From NCBI RefSeq assembly GCF_042310355.1, contig NZ_JBHJMR010000010.1, positions 69,878 to 133,877 on the forward strand: a stretch of DNA of 64,000 nt, in the 5' to 3' direction. This DNA is from Wenzhouxiangella sp042310355. GTDB lineage: Bacteria; Pseudomonadota; Gammaproteobacteria; Xanthomonadales; Wenzhouxiangellaceae. This document shows, piece by piece, positions 8,380-17,114 of this stretch (its first letter is position 1; the number at the start of each line of letters is the position of its first letter). The notes under the pieces were generated by a model, which saw only the letters and a list, made by a program, of their open reading frames with translations, searched no databases and had not been told where the DNA came from. The position numbers were made by a program, and so were the translations under genes.

Positions 8380-9747
8380 TCAGACTTCGCCGCCGTACAC
8401 GCCCTGCAGCCACTGCCACATGCTGCGCAGGCCCTGCGCCTCGCCACCGGCCGGGCGGCCGGGTCGATCCGAGAGGTTCCAGGCGTAGATATCCAGGTGG
8501 AACCAGTCGATCTCCTCGGCCACGAAGTGGTCGAGAAACAGCGCTGCGGTCAGGCTGCCACCGAACTTCGAGCTGCCGGTGTTGGAAATATCGGCAATCG
8601 CCGGCTCGATCTGGCGGCGATAGGGCTCGAACAGGGGCATGTGCCAGAGCGGATCCTCGATGTCGAGACTCAGGTCCTCGATGGCACGCGCCGACTGCTT
8701 GTCGCGGGCGTAGATCGGCGGCAGGTCCTCGCCCAGGGCGACGCGTGCGGCCCCGGTGAGCGTAGCGAAGTCGATGATGCGCTCGGCGCCCTCTTCGGAC
8801 GCCAGGGTGAGTGCATCGGACAGCACCACGCGTCCCTCGGCATCAGTATTGCCGATTTCCACGGTTGTGCCCTTGCGGGTGTGGATGATGTCGGATGGAC
8901 GATAGGCATTGCCCGAGATGGCGTTCTCCACGGCCGGGATATAGACGCGCAGGTTCACGTCCAGGCCCAGGGCCATGATGACCTTCGCCAGGCCCAGCAC
9001 GTGGGCGGCGCCACCCATGTCCTTTTTCATCAGGACCATGCCCGACCCCGGCTTGATGTTGAGTCCGCCGGAGTCGAAGATCACGCCCTTGCCCACCAGG
9101 GCCAATGGCGGGGCGTCGGCACGCCCCCACTGCATGCGAATCAGGCGCGGCGCGCGGCTGGCCGCCTGGCCGACGACATGGATGGCGGGGAATTCGCGTT
9201 CCAGGCGCTCACCCTCGATGACTTCGCAGTCGGCGCCATGTTCTTCGGCCAGATCGCGCGCGGTATCGGCCAGCTCGGCCGGCCCGAGATCGATGGCGGG
9301 CGTATTGACCAGGTCGCGCACGAGGGCCGATGAATCGACCAGGACGCGGATTCGCCGCTCGTCGTCCGCTTCCAGGACCAGGCGCGCGCTCGGCCGCTCG
9401 ACGGCCTTGTATCGATCGAAGCGGTAACAGGCCAGGCCCCAGCCAATGGCGGCTCTTTCCCGCTCATCCCGGGACCAGTCGCACTCGAGCCGATAGTCGC
9501 CCTCGGGCAGCGCCGCGGGCAAGTGCGCCAGGGACCAGAGTCGGTCGCCGGGTTCGCGTCCGGCCAGGACACGCTGCAGCCCGCCCTCCCCGTCGGGCAC
9601 CAGCAGAAGACTGCCGGGCGCGGCCTGAAAACCACTGGCCTCGACCCAGGAACGCGTCGCGGCGTCGGCAGACTGCTTCCAGTTATCGAGGCTTTCGGCA
9701 TCCAGGGAGTGGAGAGGGATGGACTGTTCGGGTGTAACGCTGAACAT
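8380..9747 (-). CDS. M17 family leucyl aminopeptidase
   Basis: 455 aa cytosolic metallo-aminopeptidase (PepA/PepB clan). Seen: the metal-binding segment GKGVIFDSGGLNIKPGSGM followed by MKKDMGGAAHVLG, the invariant NTDAEGR motif at residues 300-306 and LTGAARVALG with the catalytic region after it. The N-terminal domain (about 1-150) is shorter than PepA's and unlike PepA's DNA-binding form, so a PepB-like or generic M17 peptide-salvage role is more likely. Start ATG at 9747 is preceded by GGAG at 5 nt. Single gene, convergent with the Sel1-like gene. Confidence 0.92.
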   Translation of the reverse strand: MFSVTPEQSIPLHSLDAESLDNWKQSADAATRSWVEASGFQAAPGSLLLVPDGEGGLQRVLAGREPGDRLWSLAHLPAALPEGDYRLECDWSRDERERAAIGWGLACYRFDRYKAVERPSARLVLEADDERRIRVLVDSSALVRDLVNTPAIDLGPAELADTARDLAEEHGADCEVIEGERLEREFPAIHVVGQAASRAPRLIRMQWGRADAPPLALVGKGVIFDSGGLNIKPGSGMVLMKKDMGGAAHVLGLAKVIMALGLDVNLRVYIPAVENAISGNAYRPSDIIHTRKGTTVEIGNTDAEGRVVLSDALTLASEEGAERIIDFATLTGAARVALGEDLPPIYARDKQSARAIEDLSLDIEDPLWHMPLFEPYRRQIEPAIADISNTGSSKFGGSLTAALFLDHFVAEEIDWFHLDIYAWNLSDRPGRPAGGEAQGLRSMWQWLQGVYGGEV

Positions 9748-9780
9748 GACGGCTCCGGGTGAGTGAAACGAGGGCGCCTA

Positions 9781-10111
9781 GTGTACCCCGGCACTCATAT
9801 TGTGACTTATAGCGAGTGCCTCAGGGGCCAGATGCAAGGCGCGATTGCGCCGGCGTAGTGGGGCTACGTCAAGCAATCGCAACACGGGCGACGGCTGCGC
9901 CCGCAAGGCTTTCTTCGCTTCGCGAATGCCGCCATGCGGCTTCGCCTGCCCTGCAGATGGCTCCTGAGGCGCTCGCCCGAAGGGAGCGCCGTACAAGCCC
10001 GATCGCGGCGTTGGCGCTCTTGCAAAGGGCACCACCCTTCCCGGCGAGCGCCGCCTTGCGCTCGGGCTTGTACGGCGCTCTATAAGTTACAAGATGAGTG
10101 ACGGGGTACAC
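9781..10111. mobile_element. MITE-like non-autonomous element with terminal inverted repeats
   Basis: About 331 bp without a coding gene. The outer ends are inverted: 9781-9814 and 10077-10111 match as a ~34-bp imperfect TIR (three substitutions and a 2-nt indel), starting GTGTACCCC on the left. Inside is a second, perfect 19-bp inverted repeat (9984-10002 with 10062-10080). The left interior (9829-9900) is a run of short hairpins. No transposase is encoded, so it is MITE/REP-like. The short open frames across it lack any family similarity. Confidence 0.72.
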
Positions 10112-10163
10112 TGGTGTACCCCGGCGCCGTGGCCGCAGCCGTCCGATCGGGCCGAAGGGGGCG

Positions 10164-10643
10164 TCAGCGCGACCAAGTCTTTCGACGCCGACGAACGACG
10201 GCCGCCGGCGATTTCACCAGCTCGTAGACCAGCAGGGCCACGACGACACCCACGCCCGTCCAGATCAGCGAGGGTGCGTCAACCGGTATCGCCGGCGTGA
10301 ACGCTTCCCAGGCTCGCCGGGCAATGTCGGAATCGGCATGGCGCATCATCAGCATCGGCTGCACCAGGGGCGAGGCGTCGGCAATCGACGAATAGGTTGC
10401 TTCCAGTTCGGCCACGCGGTCGGAAAACCCGCGCACCGCCTGCTCGCGCTCGACATCGGTCAGCTCCGGCACCAGCACACCGCGCTCGACCAGCTCGAGT
10501 GTGCGGCGCGCCTCGTCGAGGTGGCCACCCAGTCGCTGCAGGTACGCCTGGGTATAAGCGGGCGCCTGCGACAGGCCCATTCCTCCGCCGGCACCGGACA
10601 CCGCGCTACCGAGATTGTCGAACTTGCGACCCATCCATCCCAT
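10164..10643 (-). CDS. DUF2937 family membrane protein
   Basis: 159 aa. Matches the DUF2937 pattern: QAPAYTQAYLQRLGGHLDEARRTLELVERGV near the N-terminus, a charged helical middle ending in ADSDIARRAWEAFTPAIPVDAPSLIW, and a single C-terminal transmembrane helix TGVGVVVALLVYELV followed by basic residues. Function unknown. I chose the ATG at 10643; the longer open frame to 10808 adds 55 Arg/Pro-rich residues with no similarity. Upstream 10644-10791 is a divergent promoter region shared with the response regulator. Confidence 0.72.
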   Translation of the reverse strand: MGWMGRKFDNLGSAVSGAGGGMGLSQAPAYTQAYLQRLGGHLDEARRTLELVERGVLVPELTDVEREQAVRGFSDRVAELEATYSSIADASPLVQPMLMMRHADSDIARRAWEAFTPAIPVDAPSLIWTGVGVVVALLVYELVKSPAAVVRRRRKTWSR

Positions 10644-10791
10644 GCACCCAAGTCTCCGGCGGGGTTGCGGGCAAGTCAAGCGACGGTGATCGCGCCTGCC
10701 GCTTTGCGCCGGCAACTGACCGCCCGCGTCACCCCGTCCGCGGGTGGCAACAAGCGCCGAGTGACTGGATAGACGGCTCCGGACCGCGCTC

Positions 10792-11946
10792 ATGATGACC
10801 CGCAGCAAGCCACGGGCTCATCTGGCGCAGAAATTGCATCTCGAGGGCATGGATACAGAAACCCGATCCCCCGAATTTCGACCCCGCCTCCTGTTTGTCG
10901 ATGACAGCCGACTCATGCGCGCCTGCGCGACCCGAATCCTGGGCGACCGCTTCGATCTGCTGCTGGCCGAGTCGGCCGAAGAGGCCTGGGAACTGCTGCA
11001 GGACGACCCGAGCATCGCGGCGCTGTTCAGCGACCTGCACATGAACGGCAAGAGCGGCTTCGATCTACTCGAACAAGTGCGACAGTCCGACATACCGCAC
11101 CTGGTCGACTTGCCGGTGGTGCTGATCACCGGCGAGGAAGACGGCGAAACGCGGCGCAAGCACGCCCTGATGCTCGGCGCCACGGACTTCATCTCCAAAC
11201 CGTTCCAGTCGAGCGAATTGATGGCGCGGGCCAGCGCCTACGCGCAGACGAGCCGGTCGGCCAAGCGGCTGCGCCTGCTCGAACAGGCCCACCATATCGA
11301 CCCCGCGACCGGGATCGGCAACCGGCGCTACTGCGAGGAACGACTGATGCAGGCCATGAGCTTCGCTCATCGTCACGGCCAGCCGCTGGTGCTGATGCAC
11401 CTGCGCCTCGAAGGCCTGACCGCGCTGCTCGAGGATCTCGGGGAGCCGCACGCATCGCGAGCACTCAAGCGCATCGGCGACACGCTGGCTCGCCGCATCC
11501 GGCGCGAAGATACGGTTTTCCGGACCGAAGCCGAAACCTTCACCTTCCTGCTGGCGGCCACCGACGCGGAAGGGGCGCGCAAACTTCAGCGCCGCTTCCT
11601 GCCCGATCTCGACGAACTGGGCCTTTCGCCGGACGATGAAGCCCTCGCGGTCGAAGCCGGCTTCATCGTTCAGACCCCACCGCCCATGAACGGCCGCGAC
11701 GGCGCGCAGATTCTCGAGGAAGGCCTGTCGGACCGGCCGGTCCCGGTCAGCCACGACGACGCCAGGGAATCGGCGCCGGGCATCGAACAGGCCCTGCGCA
11801 TGATCGAGCGCGGCCAGGCCGATCGCGTCAAGCCACACCTCCAGACCCTGCAGGAGACACTCCAGCCCTTACTGGAAATGTTCGGCAACGCCCATCTTCT
11901 CGATCAGCCCAACGCCCGCGGAGACTCCAGCCGCCGTTCTCACTGA
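10792..11946 (+). CDS. Response regulator with degenerate GGDEF domain
   Basis: 384 aa. Residues about 32-155 are a receiver domain: VDDSR (acidic pocket), phospho-acceptor Asp81 in LFSDLHMNGKSG, Thr in VVLITGEED and Lys in ISKPFQ. Residues about 165-300 have the GGDEF fold (DPATGIGNRRYCEERL, then RRIRREDTVFR), but the signature position reads TEAETF instead of GGDEF/GGEEF, so cyclase activity is unlikely; it may bind GTP or c-di-GMP or act as a protein-interaction output. The C-terminal 60 residues are helical. Start uncertain: ATG 10792, 10795 or 10849. Its last 7 bp overlap the convergent lipoprotein gene. Confidence 0.82.
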   Translation: MMTRSKPRAHLAQKLHLEGMDTETRSPEFRPRLLFVDDSRLMRACATRILGDRFDLLLAESAEEAWELLQDDPSIAALFSDLHMNGKSGFDLLEQVRQSDIPHLVDLPVVLITGEEDGETRRKHALMLGATDFISKPFQSSELMARASAYAQTSRSAKRLRLLEQAHHIDPATGIGNRRYCEERLMQAMSFAHRHGQPLVLMHLRLEGLTALLEDLGEPHASRALKRIGDTLARRIRREDTVFRTEAETFTFLLAATDAEGARKLQRRFLPDLDELGLSPDDEALAVEAGFIVQTPPPMNGRDGAQILEEGLSDRPVPVSHDDARESAPGIEQALRMIERGQADRVKPHLQTLQETLQPLLEMFGNAHLLDQPNARGDSSRRSH

Positions 11947-12566
11947 GCCGGATGCGACGGGCGCTCGTTCCGGGCCGCGTCCAGACGCGGCTCGAGCCAT
12001 TCGGCAAGCTTTGCGAACACCTCGGCGATGGAACTTTCCATCGCCCCGACGGCGTCATCCACCGTGCCACCGGTCGAGGCGGTTCGCGCGTCGACGACGT
12101 TGACGTCCAGCAGCCGGCCATCGGCCGCAAACAGGCGCGCAACCATCACCAGCTCGGCCTCGAGCTCGTCGCCGCTTTCGACCAGTTCGAAACGGCGCAG
12201 GACCAGGTCCAGCCGGTGTTGCGCGGGCAGACTGCCGGCCCGCCCCACGGTGGCCACGCGACCGTCGAGAAACTCGACCAGCAGGCCCTGCAGCATTTCC
12301 GGGGCGCGATCGATCCAGGCGGCATTGGCCCAGGGCATCAGCGATCGCCCGCGCCGTACGAGGATGCGGGTGGAATCGCGCGAGCGGTCGGCTTCCGGCC
12401 GGGAAATCGCCAGCCGCCGGTCACCCGGACCAGGCTCGCGCGTATCGGCCGACGCCACCTCCGGCGCCATGAGTCGGTAGCTTTCCGTGCCGACACCGAG
12501 CGCGCAAGACGCCAGGACGACAGCGGCGATGGACAGGATCAATAGTCTGATCGGGCGAAGGCTCAT
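11940..12566 (-). CDS. PqiC-like ABC-transport auxiliary lipoprotein
   Basis: 208 aa outer-membrane lipoprotein of the ABC-type transport auxiliary family (PqiC/YmbA-like). Seen: signal peptide with lipobox VVLASC (Cys21), then YRLMAPEV, LAISRPEADRSRDSTRILVRRGRSLMPWANAAWIDRAPEMLQGLLVEFL and RLDLVLRRFELV, which fit the family's fold in order. It is the last gene of the mlaE-mlaF-mlaD-like operon and overlaps the MCE gene by 4 bp, so it probably links the periplasmic MCE protein to the outer membrane in lipid transport. Confidence 0.85.
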   Translation of the reverse strand: MSLRPIRLLILSIAAVVLASCALGVGTESYRLMAPEVASADTREPGPGDRRLAISRPEADRSRDSTRILVRRGRSLMPWANAAWIDRAPEMLQGLLVEFLDGRVATVGRAGSLPAQHRLDLVLRRFELVESGDELEAELVMVARLFAADGRLLDVNVVDARTASTGGTVDDAVGAMESSIAEVFAKLAEWLEPRLDAARNERPSHPAQ

Positions 12567-13525
12567 TGCGGTTCGTACTCCTCGGGGCCCTGCCTGCCGA
12601 ACAGGAATCCGGCCGGGTTGCGCTCGATTCGCTCGGTCAGGGCCGACAGCTCGTCGATCAGGTGCCGAAGCTCCTGCACGGCCGGGCCGAGCGGCGTGAC
12701 GACGCGGTCTCCGAATCCGGCCACGGCGTTCTCGTTCTGGGCGACCATTCGATCGACCCGCTCGGCCGTCTCGGCCAGCTGCGTCATCGCATCGCGCAGG
12801 GCCTCGGTTGCCTGTGGGAAGGTCTCGAGCAGGGCGGGTTCAACGCGCTCGAGCGTCGACGACAGGTCGCCGACGGCGCGCCTGAGATCCTGCACCAGCG
12901 GGAGGACCTCCTCGCTGGAGCGGTGCAAGTTGCGAACGATCTGCCCGATCCGGTCACCCTCACCGGTGACGGCCCGGGTGAAGTTGTCGATGTTGTCGAG
13001 CGTGGCGGCGACGCGCTCGGCGTTGTCCTCGCTGAGAAAATCCAGCAGCCGAAGCATAACCTCGCTGGCCGTGCTGGCGATATCCTCGGAGGTTTCGATC
13101 AGGCGCTGCAGCCCCGATTCCTCGGCGATGATCACCGGCCGGCCGTCCTCCGGGCGCAGCGGCGGGCTGTCGGAGCTGCCGCCGCGCAACTGGATGGTGG
13201 AAACCCCAGTCAGACCCGACGCCGACAGGCGGGCGGTGGTGTCTTGCCGCAAGGGCGCCTGGGTCTCGATCCGGATCACGGCGATGACGCGACCGGGATC
13301 ATCGGGCGACAGGCGCAGGTCCCGGACGCTGCCCATGTTGATGCCGTTGTATTGAACCGAGGAGCCGACATTGAGGCCGGTGACCGGCTGCAGGAAATGA
13401 ACCTCGATTTCCTGCCAGGCCTCCTCGCTGGCCCAGCGCGCCGACCACAGCGCGCCGAGAACGAGCAGGACAGCGCCTGCCAGGGTGAAGGCGCCGATCA
13501 ATACGTGGTTGGCCCGCGGTTCCAT
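12563..13525 (-). CDS. MlaD-like MCE-domain protein
   Basis: 320 aa inner-membrane-anchored lipid-binding protein. One N-terminal transmembrane helix (ANHVLIGAFTLAGAVLLVLGAL), then a single MCE domain (about 38-125: VTGLNVGSSVQYNGINMGSVRDLRL, then SASGLTGVSTIQLRGG), then a long helical, coiled-coil-like tail (about 150-300) with a hydrophobic heptad pattern. MlaD of E. coli is only 183 aa, so the extended tail is closer to larger MCE proteins that form a periplasm-spanning tube. Two bases separate it from the ATPase gene and it overlaps the lipoprotein gene by 4 bp. Confidence 0.9.
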   Translation of the reverse strand: MEPRANHVLIGAFTLAGAVLLVLGALWSARWASEEAWQEIEVHFLQPVTGLNVGSSVQYNGINMGSVRDLRLSPDDPGRVIAVIRIETQAPLRQDTTARLSASGLTGVSTIQLRGGSSDSPPLRPEDGRPVIIAEESGLQRLIETSEDIASTASEVMLRLLDFLSEDNAERVAATLDNIDNFTRAVTGEGDRIGQIVRNLHRSSEEVLPLVQDLRRAVGDLSSTLERVEPALLETFPQATEALRDAMTQLAETAERVDRMVAQNENAVAGFGDRVVTPLGPAVQELRHLIDELSALTERIERNPAGFLFGRQGPEEYEPQ

Positions 13526-13527
13526 TT

Positions 13528-14325
13528 TCAGTTTCTCCCTTCGGCCTGCGACGGTCTGGCCTGGCGCGCGCGTGGACCGTGAAAATAGTCCCGGACCCAG
13601 GGGTGATCGAAATGTTCAACCTCTTCCAGGCGACCGCACACCAGCACGCGACGATCGCCGATGACGGCAATCCGGTCGCAGATACCGTAGAGCGTATCAA
13701 GATCGTGGGTGATCAGGAACACGGTCAGCCCCAGGGCATCGGCCAGCGTGCGCAGCAACTGGTCGAAGTCGGCGGCGCCGATCGGGTCGAGACCGGCGGT
13801 CGGTTCATCCAGGAACAGCAATTCCGGGTCGAGCGCCAGGGCGCGCGCCAGCCCGGCGCGCTTTCGCATGCCGCCCGACAACTCCGACGGGTACTTGCCG
13901 CAGGCGGACATCGAAAGACCGGTCAGGCCGATCCTCAGCCGCGCCAGTTCGCGCCTGAGTTCCGCCCCGATTTCGGCATGATGCGTCTGCAGCGGCACCT
14001 CGACGTTCTCGCGCACGGTCAGGGACGAAAACAGCGCGCCGTCCTGGAACAACACGCCGGTTCGGCGCCTGAGCGCCTGCAGGGCCTGCCCGCCGCCTTC
14101 GACGCGTCTTCCCAGCACTTCCACCACGCCGGCGTCGGGCGGACGCAACCCGAGGATGGAGCGCATCAGCACCGACTTGCCGCTGCCGGAGCCGCCCACC
14201 ACTCCCAGTATCTCGCCGCGTCGGACATCCAGATCCAGGCCCTGGTGGACGACCTGCGCGCCGAAGCGGTTCAACAGGCCGCGGACGCGGACCGCGAGGT
14301 CGGCCGATTCCGCCGCGCCGCTCAC
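13528..14325 (-). CDS. MlaF-like ABC transporter ATPase
   Basis: 265 aa cytosolic ATPase energising the MlaE-type permease. Seen: Walker A GGSGSGKS (about 45-52), Q-loop LFQDGALFSSLTVREN, signature LSGGMRKRAGLARAL, Walker B LLFLDEPTAGLDP, and the switch His in LITHDLDTL. The LFQDGALFSSLTV segment is characteristic of MlaF/Mkl-type phospholipid ABC ATPases. The start is GTG at 14325, overlapping the permease stop by 4 bp (GTGA). Upstream in-frame codons belong to the permease gene in another frame. Confidence 0.92.
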   Translation of the reverse strand: MSGAAESADLAVRVRGLLNRFGAQVVHQGLDLDVRRGEILGVVGGSGSGKSVLMRSILGLRPPDAGVVEVLGRRVEGGGQALQALRRRTGVLFQDGALFSSLTVRENVEVPLQTHHAEIGAELRRELARLRIGLTGLSMSACGKYPSELSGGMRKRAGLARALALDPELLFLDEPTAGLDPIGAADFDQLLRTLADALGLTVFLITHDLDTLYGICDRIAVIGDRRVLVCGRLEEVEHFDHPWVRDYFHGPRARQARPSQAEGRN

Positions 14326-15470
14326 CAGCCCATCTCCATGAAGAAGACGGCGGCCAGGGCGTCGATGACGATGACCAGGGTGATGCTCTGCACGACCGCC
14401 GACGTCGTGCGTTCGCCCACGGACTGGGCCGTGCCGGTCACCTTGAAGCCTTCGAGGCAACCGATCAATGCAATGGTCATGGCGAACAGGGGCGCCTTGA
14501 TCAGGCCGACGAGATAGTGCTCAAGCGTGACGACCTCGCGCACCCGGGTCAGGAACATGTCCGGTTCGAGCCCCAGGGCGAGCACCGACACCACCAGGCC
14601 GCCGACGAAGCCCGCCAGCGTGGCCATCAGCGACAGGATCGGCAGCATCACGATCAGGGCCAGCAACCGGGGCAGCACCAGCAACACGACGGGATCGAGG
14701 CCGATCGTGCGCATGGCATCGATCTCCTCGCGCGATTTCATGGTGCCGATCTGGGCGGTGAAGGCGCTGGCCGTGCGCCCGGCCAGCAGAATGGCCGTCA
14801 GCAGCACGCCGAACTCGCGCAGAAAGGCATAGGTGATGAGGTCGACGACGAACAGCTCCGCACCGAAGTCGCGCAGGACGGTGGCGCCGAGGTAGGCCAC
14901 CACGGCCCCGACGAGAAAAGCCAGCAAGGCGGTCAGCGGCAGGGCGTTGACCCCGGTCTGCTGCATGTGGAAAACCGTGGCGGTCACGCGCCAGCGCGCG
15001 GGTCGCCACACCGTCGCCGCCAGCCGGGCAAGGACCAGCCCGAGGAAACCGATCAGCAGCCTCATGTTCGCTGCGGCTCCAGCCACGGCCTGCCCGATAC
15101 CGCCCAGCCACACGCGCCACAAGGGCGAGCGCGGCGATTCGCCCTCTTCGTCGCGTTCGAGCGTGCCGACCACGACATCGACCAGCGGCCGGTGCTCCTC
15201 GCGCAGCTCGATGCGGTCGGGCGACAGTGAGAGTTCGCGCGCGGCTCGCACCAGCAGCATGGCGCCGCCCGCGTCGAGGCGTCGAATGCCGGTCGCGTCG
15301 ATTACACGGGCGCTGCCGCCGGCGGCCTCGACCAGGGCTTCCAGCGCCGCCACCTGGCCCAGCAGCCAGTCACCGGCTGCCAGCCAGCGGCCATCGTCGG
15401 CGTCGTCTACAACGAGCTGGGGGGCTTCGGCCATCGGCGCAGGCTGCCATCGTTCGAGAAACGATGACAA
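14322..15470 (-). CDS. STAS domain-MlaE permease fusion
   Basis: 382 aa. Residues about 18-105 look like a STAS/MlaB-like domain (ARVIDATGIRRLDAGGAMLLVRAAREL), which in E. coli is the separate protein MlaB. Residues about 125-382 are the MlaE permease: GVNALPLTALLAFLVGAVVAYLGA, ELFVVDLITYAFLREFGVLLTAILLAGRTASAFTAQIGTMKSREEIDAMRTIGLDP (the cytoplasmic EQ-like loop) and further membrane helices. First gene of the four-gene lipid ABC operon. The start codon at 15470 is TTG; an in-frame ATG at 15434 would trim 12 residues and is possible. Confidence 0.9.
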   Translation of the reverse strand: MSSFLERWQPAPMAEAPQLVVDDADDGRWLAAGDWLLGQVAALEALVEAAGGSARVIDATGIRRLDAGGAMLLVRAARELSLSPDRIELREEHRPLVDVVVGTLERDEEGESPRSPLWRVWLGGIGQAVAGAAANMRLLIGFLGLVLARLAATVWRPARWRVTATVFHMQQTGVNALPLTALLAFLVGAVVAYLGATVLRDFGAELFVVDLITYAFLREFGVLLTAILLAGRTASAFTAQIGTMKSREEIDAMRTIGLDPVVLLVLPRLLALIVMLPILSLMATLAGFVGGLVVSVLALGLEPDMFLTRVREVVTLEHYLVGLIKAPLFAMTIALIGCLEGFKVTGTAQSVGERTTSAVVQSITLVIVIDALAAVFFMEMGW

Positions 15471-15537
15471 CTTAGCAGAATTCCCGGCCGCGGAGACCGG
15501 GCCTGCTCGACGCCGCGGCCTTCCCTTTCGCCCGGGT

Positions 15538-16893
15538 TCAGTCGAAGGGCACGCGGTAGGCGCCGCCGCGCCTGCGGATTTCCAGCGTCAATTCCTCCCC
15601 GTCCTCGAGCGGGAATAGGTCGCGCAGCTCGGCCAGGCTTCTGATGCGCTGGCGATTGGCGGCGACGACCAGGTCGCCCTGGCGCAGACCCGCACTCCAG
15701 GCCGACGAGTTGCGGCGAACGTCCTCGACCAGCACGCCGGTGGCGCGGGCACGTTCCGGCACGCGCACCAGAGAGGCGCCTTCCAGCCGCTGGTCGAGCC
15801 GCTGGCCGGAAATCCGCTCGTCGAGGTCTTCCTCGATGACCACGCGCACGGAATCGCGCGCTCCATCGCGCAGGAACTCGACGCGCACCCGGCTGCCCAC
15901 GGCCAGCAGGCTTTCGATATTGCGCAGCCCTTGCGCGTTCTCCACCGGACGCCGATCGATCGACACGATCACGTCGCCGGCCTCGACCCCCGCCGCCCGC
16001 AGCGCCGAGTCCTCCTCGAGACGGGTGACGACGGCGCCGCGGGTGGACTCGAGTTCGAGCGCCTCACGCAGCTCCTCGTCGAGATCCTGCACGTCGATAC
16101 CGAAGGAACCGCGCCGGACCTCGCCGTGCTCGACCAGCTGCTGCATCACATGCGTGGCAGTGCTGACCGGGATGGCGAAACCGATCCCGACGTTGCCGCC
16201 CGAGGGTGTGAAGATGGCGGTGTTGATCCCGACCAGCTCGCCGCGCAAGTTGATCAGCGCGCCCCCGGAGTTGCCGGGATTGATCGAGGCGTCGGTCTGG
16301 ATGAAGTTCTGGTACTCCAGCCCGCGCAGGCCGCTGCGACCCAGTGCCGACACAATGCCCGAGGTCACCGTCTGCCCCAGGCCGAAGGGATTGCCCACGG
16401 CGACCACGAAATCGCCGACCCGCAATTGGTCGGACTGGTCCAGCGGCAGCTCGGCCAGGTCGTCGGCCTCGATGCGAATGACGGCCAGATCCGTGTCGCG
16501 ATCGGAGCCGACCAGCTCGGCCGCGATCTCGCGGCCATCCTCCAGCCGAACGGCGATATCGTCGGCATTGTCGATGACGTGATTGTTGGTCAGGATGTAG
16601 CCGCCGTCGGCATCGACGATCACGCCCGAGCCGAGGCTCTGCTGCACGCGTTCGCGCGGCATGCTGGGAAAATCGAAGAAGCGGCGGAAGAAGGGGTCGT
16701 CGAAGAACGGACTGGTCCGCACCTGCACACGGGTACGCGTATGCACGTTGACGACCGCCGGCATGACCGCTTCGAGCACCGGCGCCAGCGAGGGCAGGGG
16801 TTCACCGTCGACCGAGGCCGGCAAGGCCGCCGGAGCACTGCGCAGCAGGAAAAGCAGGGTAAGGGTGAGCGAAATCCGAAATGCGTTGTTCAT
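15538..16893 (-). CDS. degQ: Do/DegQ-type periplasmic serine protease
   Basis: 451 aa HtrA protease-chaperone. Seen: signal peptide (about 1-24), trypsin-like domain with catalytic triad His105 (LTNNHVID), Asp135 (DRDTDLAV) and Ser209 (NPGNSGG), then two PDZ domains (about 265-355 and 370-451). The length and short linker resemble DegQ/MucD rather than the longer DegP. Start ATG at 16893 has AGG six bases upstream. It precedes the MlaE operon by 67 bp on the same strand; that gap holds a GGCCGCGG/CCGCGGCC inverted repeat without a T-run, so partial read-through into the lipid operon is possible. DegQ versus MucD naming is not resolvable from sequence alone. Confidence 0.9.
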   Translation of the reverse strand: MNNAFRISLTLTLLFLLRSAPAALPASVDGEPLPSLAPVLEAVMPAVVNVHTRTRVQVRTSPFFDDPFFRRFFDFPSMPRERVQQSLGSGVIVDADGGYILTNNHVIDNADDIAVRLEDGREIAAELVGSDRDTDLAVIRIEADDLAELPLDQSDQLRVGDFVVAVGNPFGLGQTVTSGIVSALGRSGLRGLEYQNFIQTDASINPGNSGGALINLRGELVGINTAIFTPSGGNVGIGFAIPVSTATHVMQQLVEHGEVRRGSFGIDVQDLDEELREALELESTRGAVVTRLEEDSALRAAGVEAGDVIVSIDRRPVENAQGLRNIESLLAVGSRVRVEFLRDGARDSVRVVIEEDLDERISGQRLDQRLEGASLVRVPERARATGVLVEDVRRNSSAWSAGLRQGDLVVAANRQRIRSLAELRDLFPLEDGEELTLEIRRRGGAYRVPFD

Positions 16894-17114
16894 CATCGAC
16901 CTGTAGGCTTTGGATTGCGGAGTGGAACGTCGCCGCGTTGGACTGGCCTTGGCGGCAACAGGTTCACTCCATCTGGCGTGGCCCGGCCCCGCGAAGACGG
17001 GACCCGCGACGCGCAACGGCGGGGTTGCATTTGCCGGCAAAACCCGGATGATAGAGGCGCAGCGCGGGTTTCGCGACCCAACATCTTGGGTCAGTAAGGC
17101 CTCGAGAGCACAAT

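Noticed and set aside
9816..10111. Small ORFs (80-89 aa) in the MITE-like region
   Set aside because: Composition is Arg/Ala/Ser shadow-like on both strands and follows the inverted repeats; no start signals.
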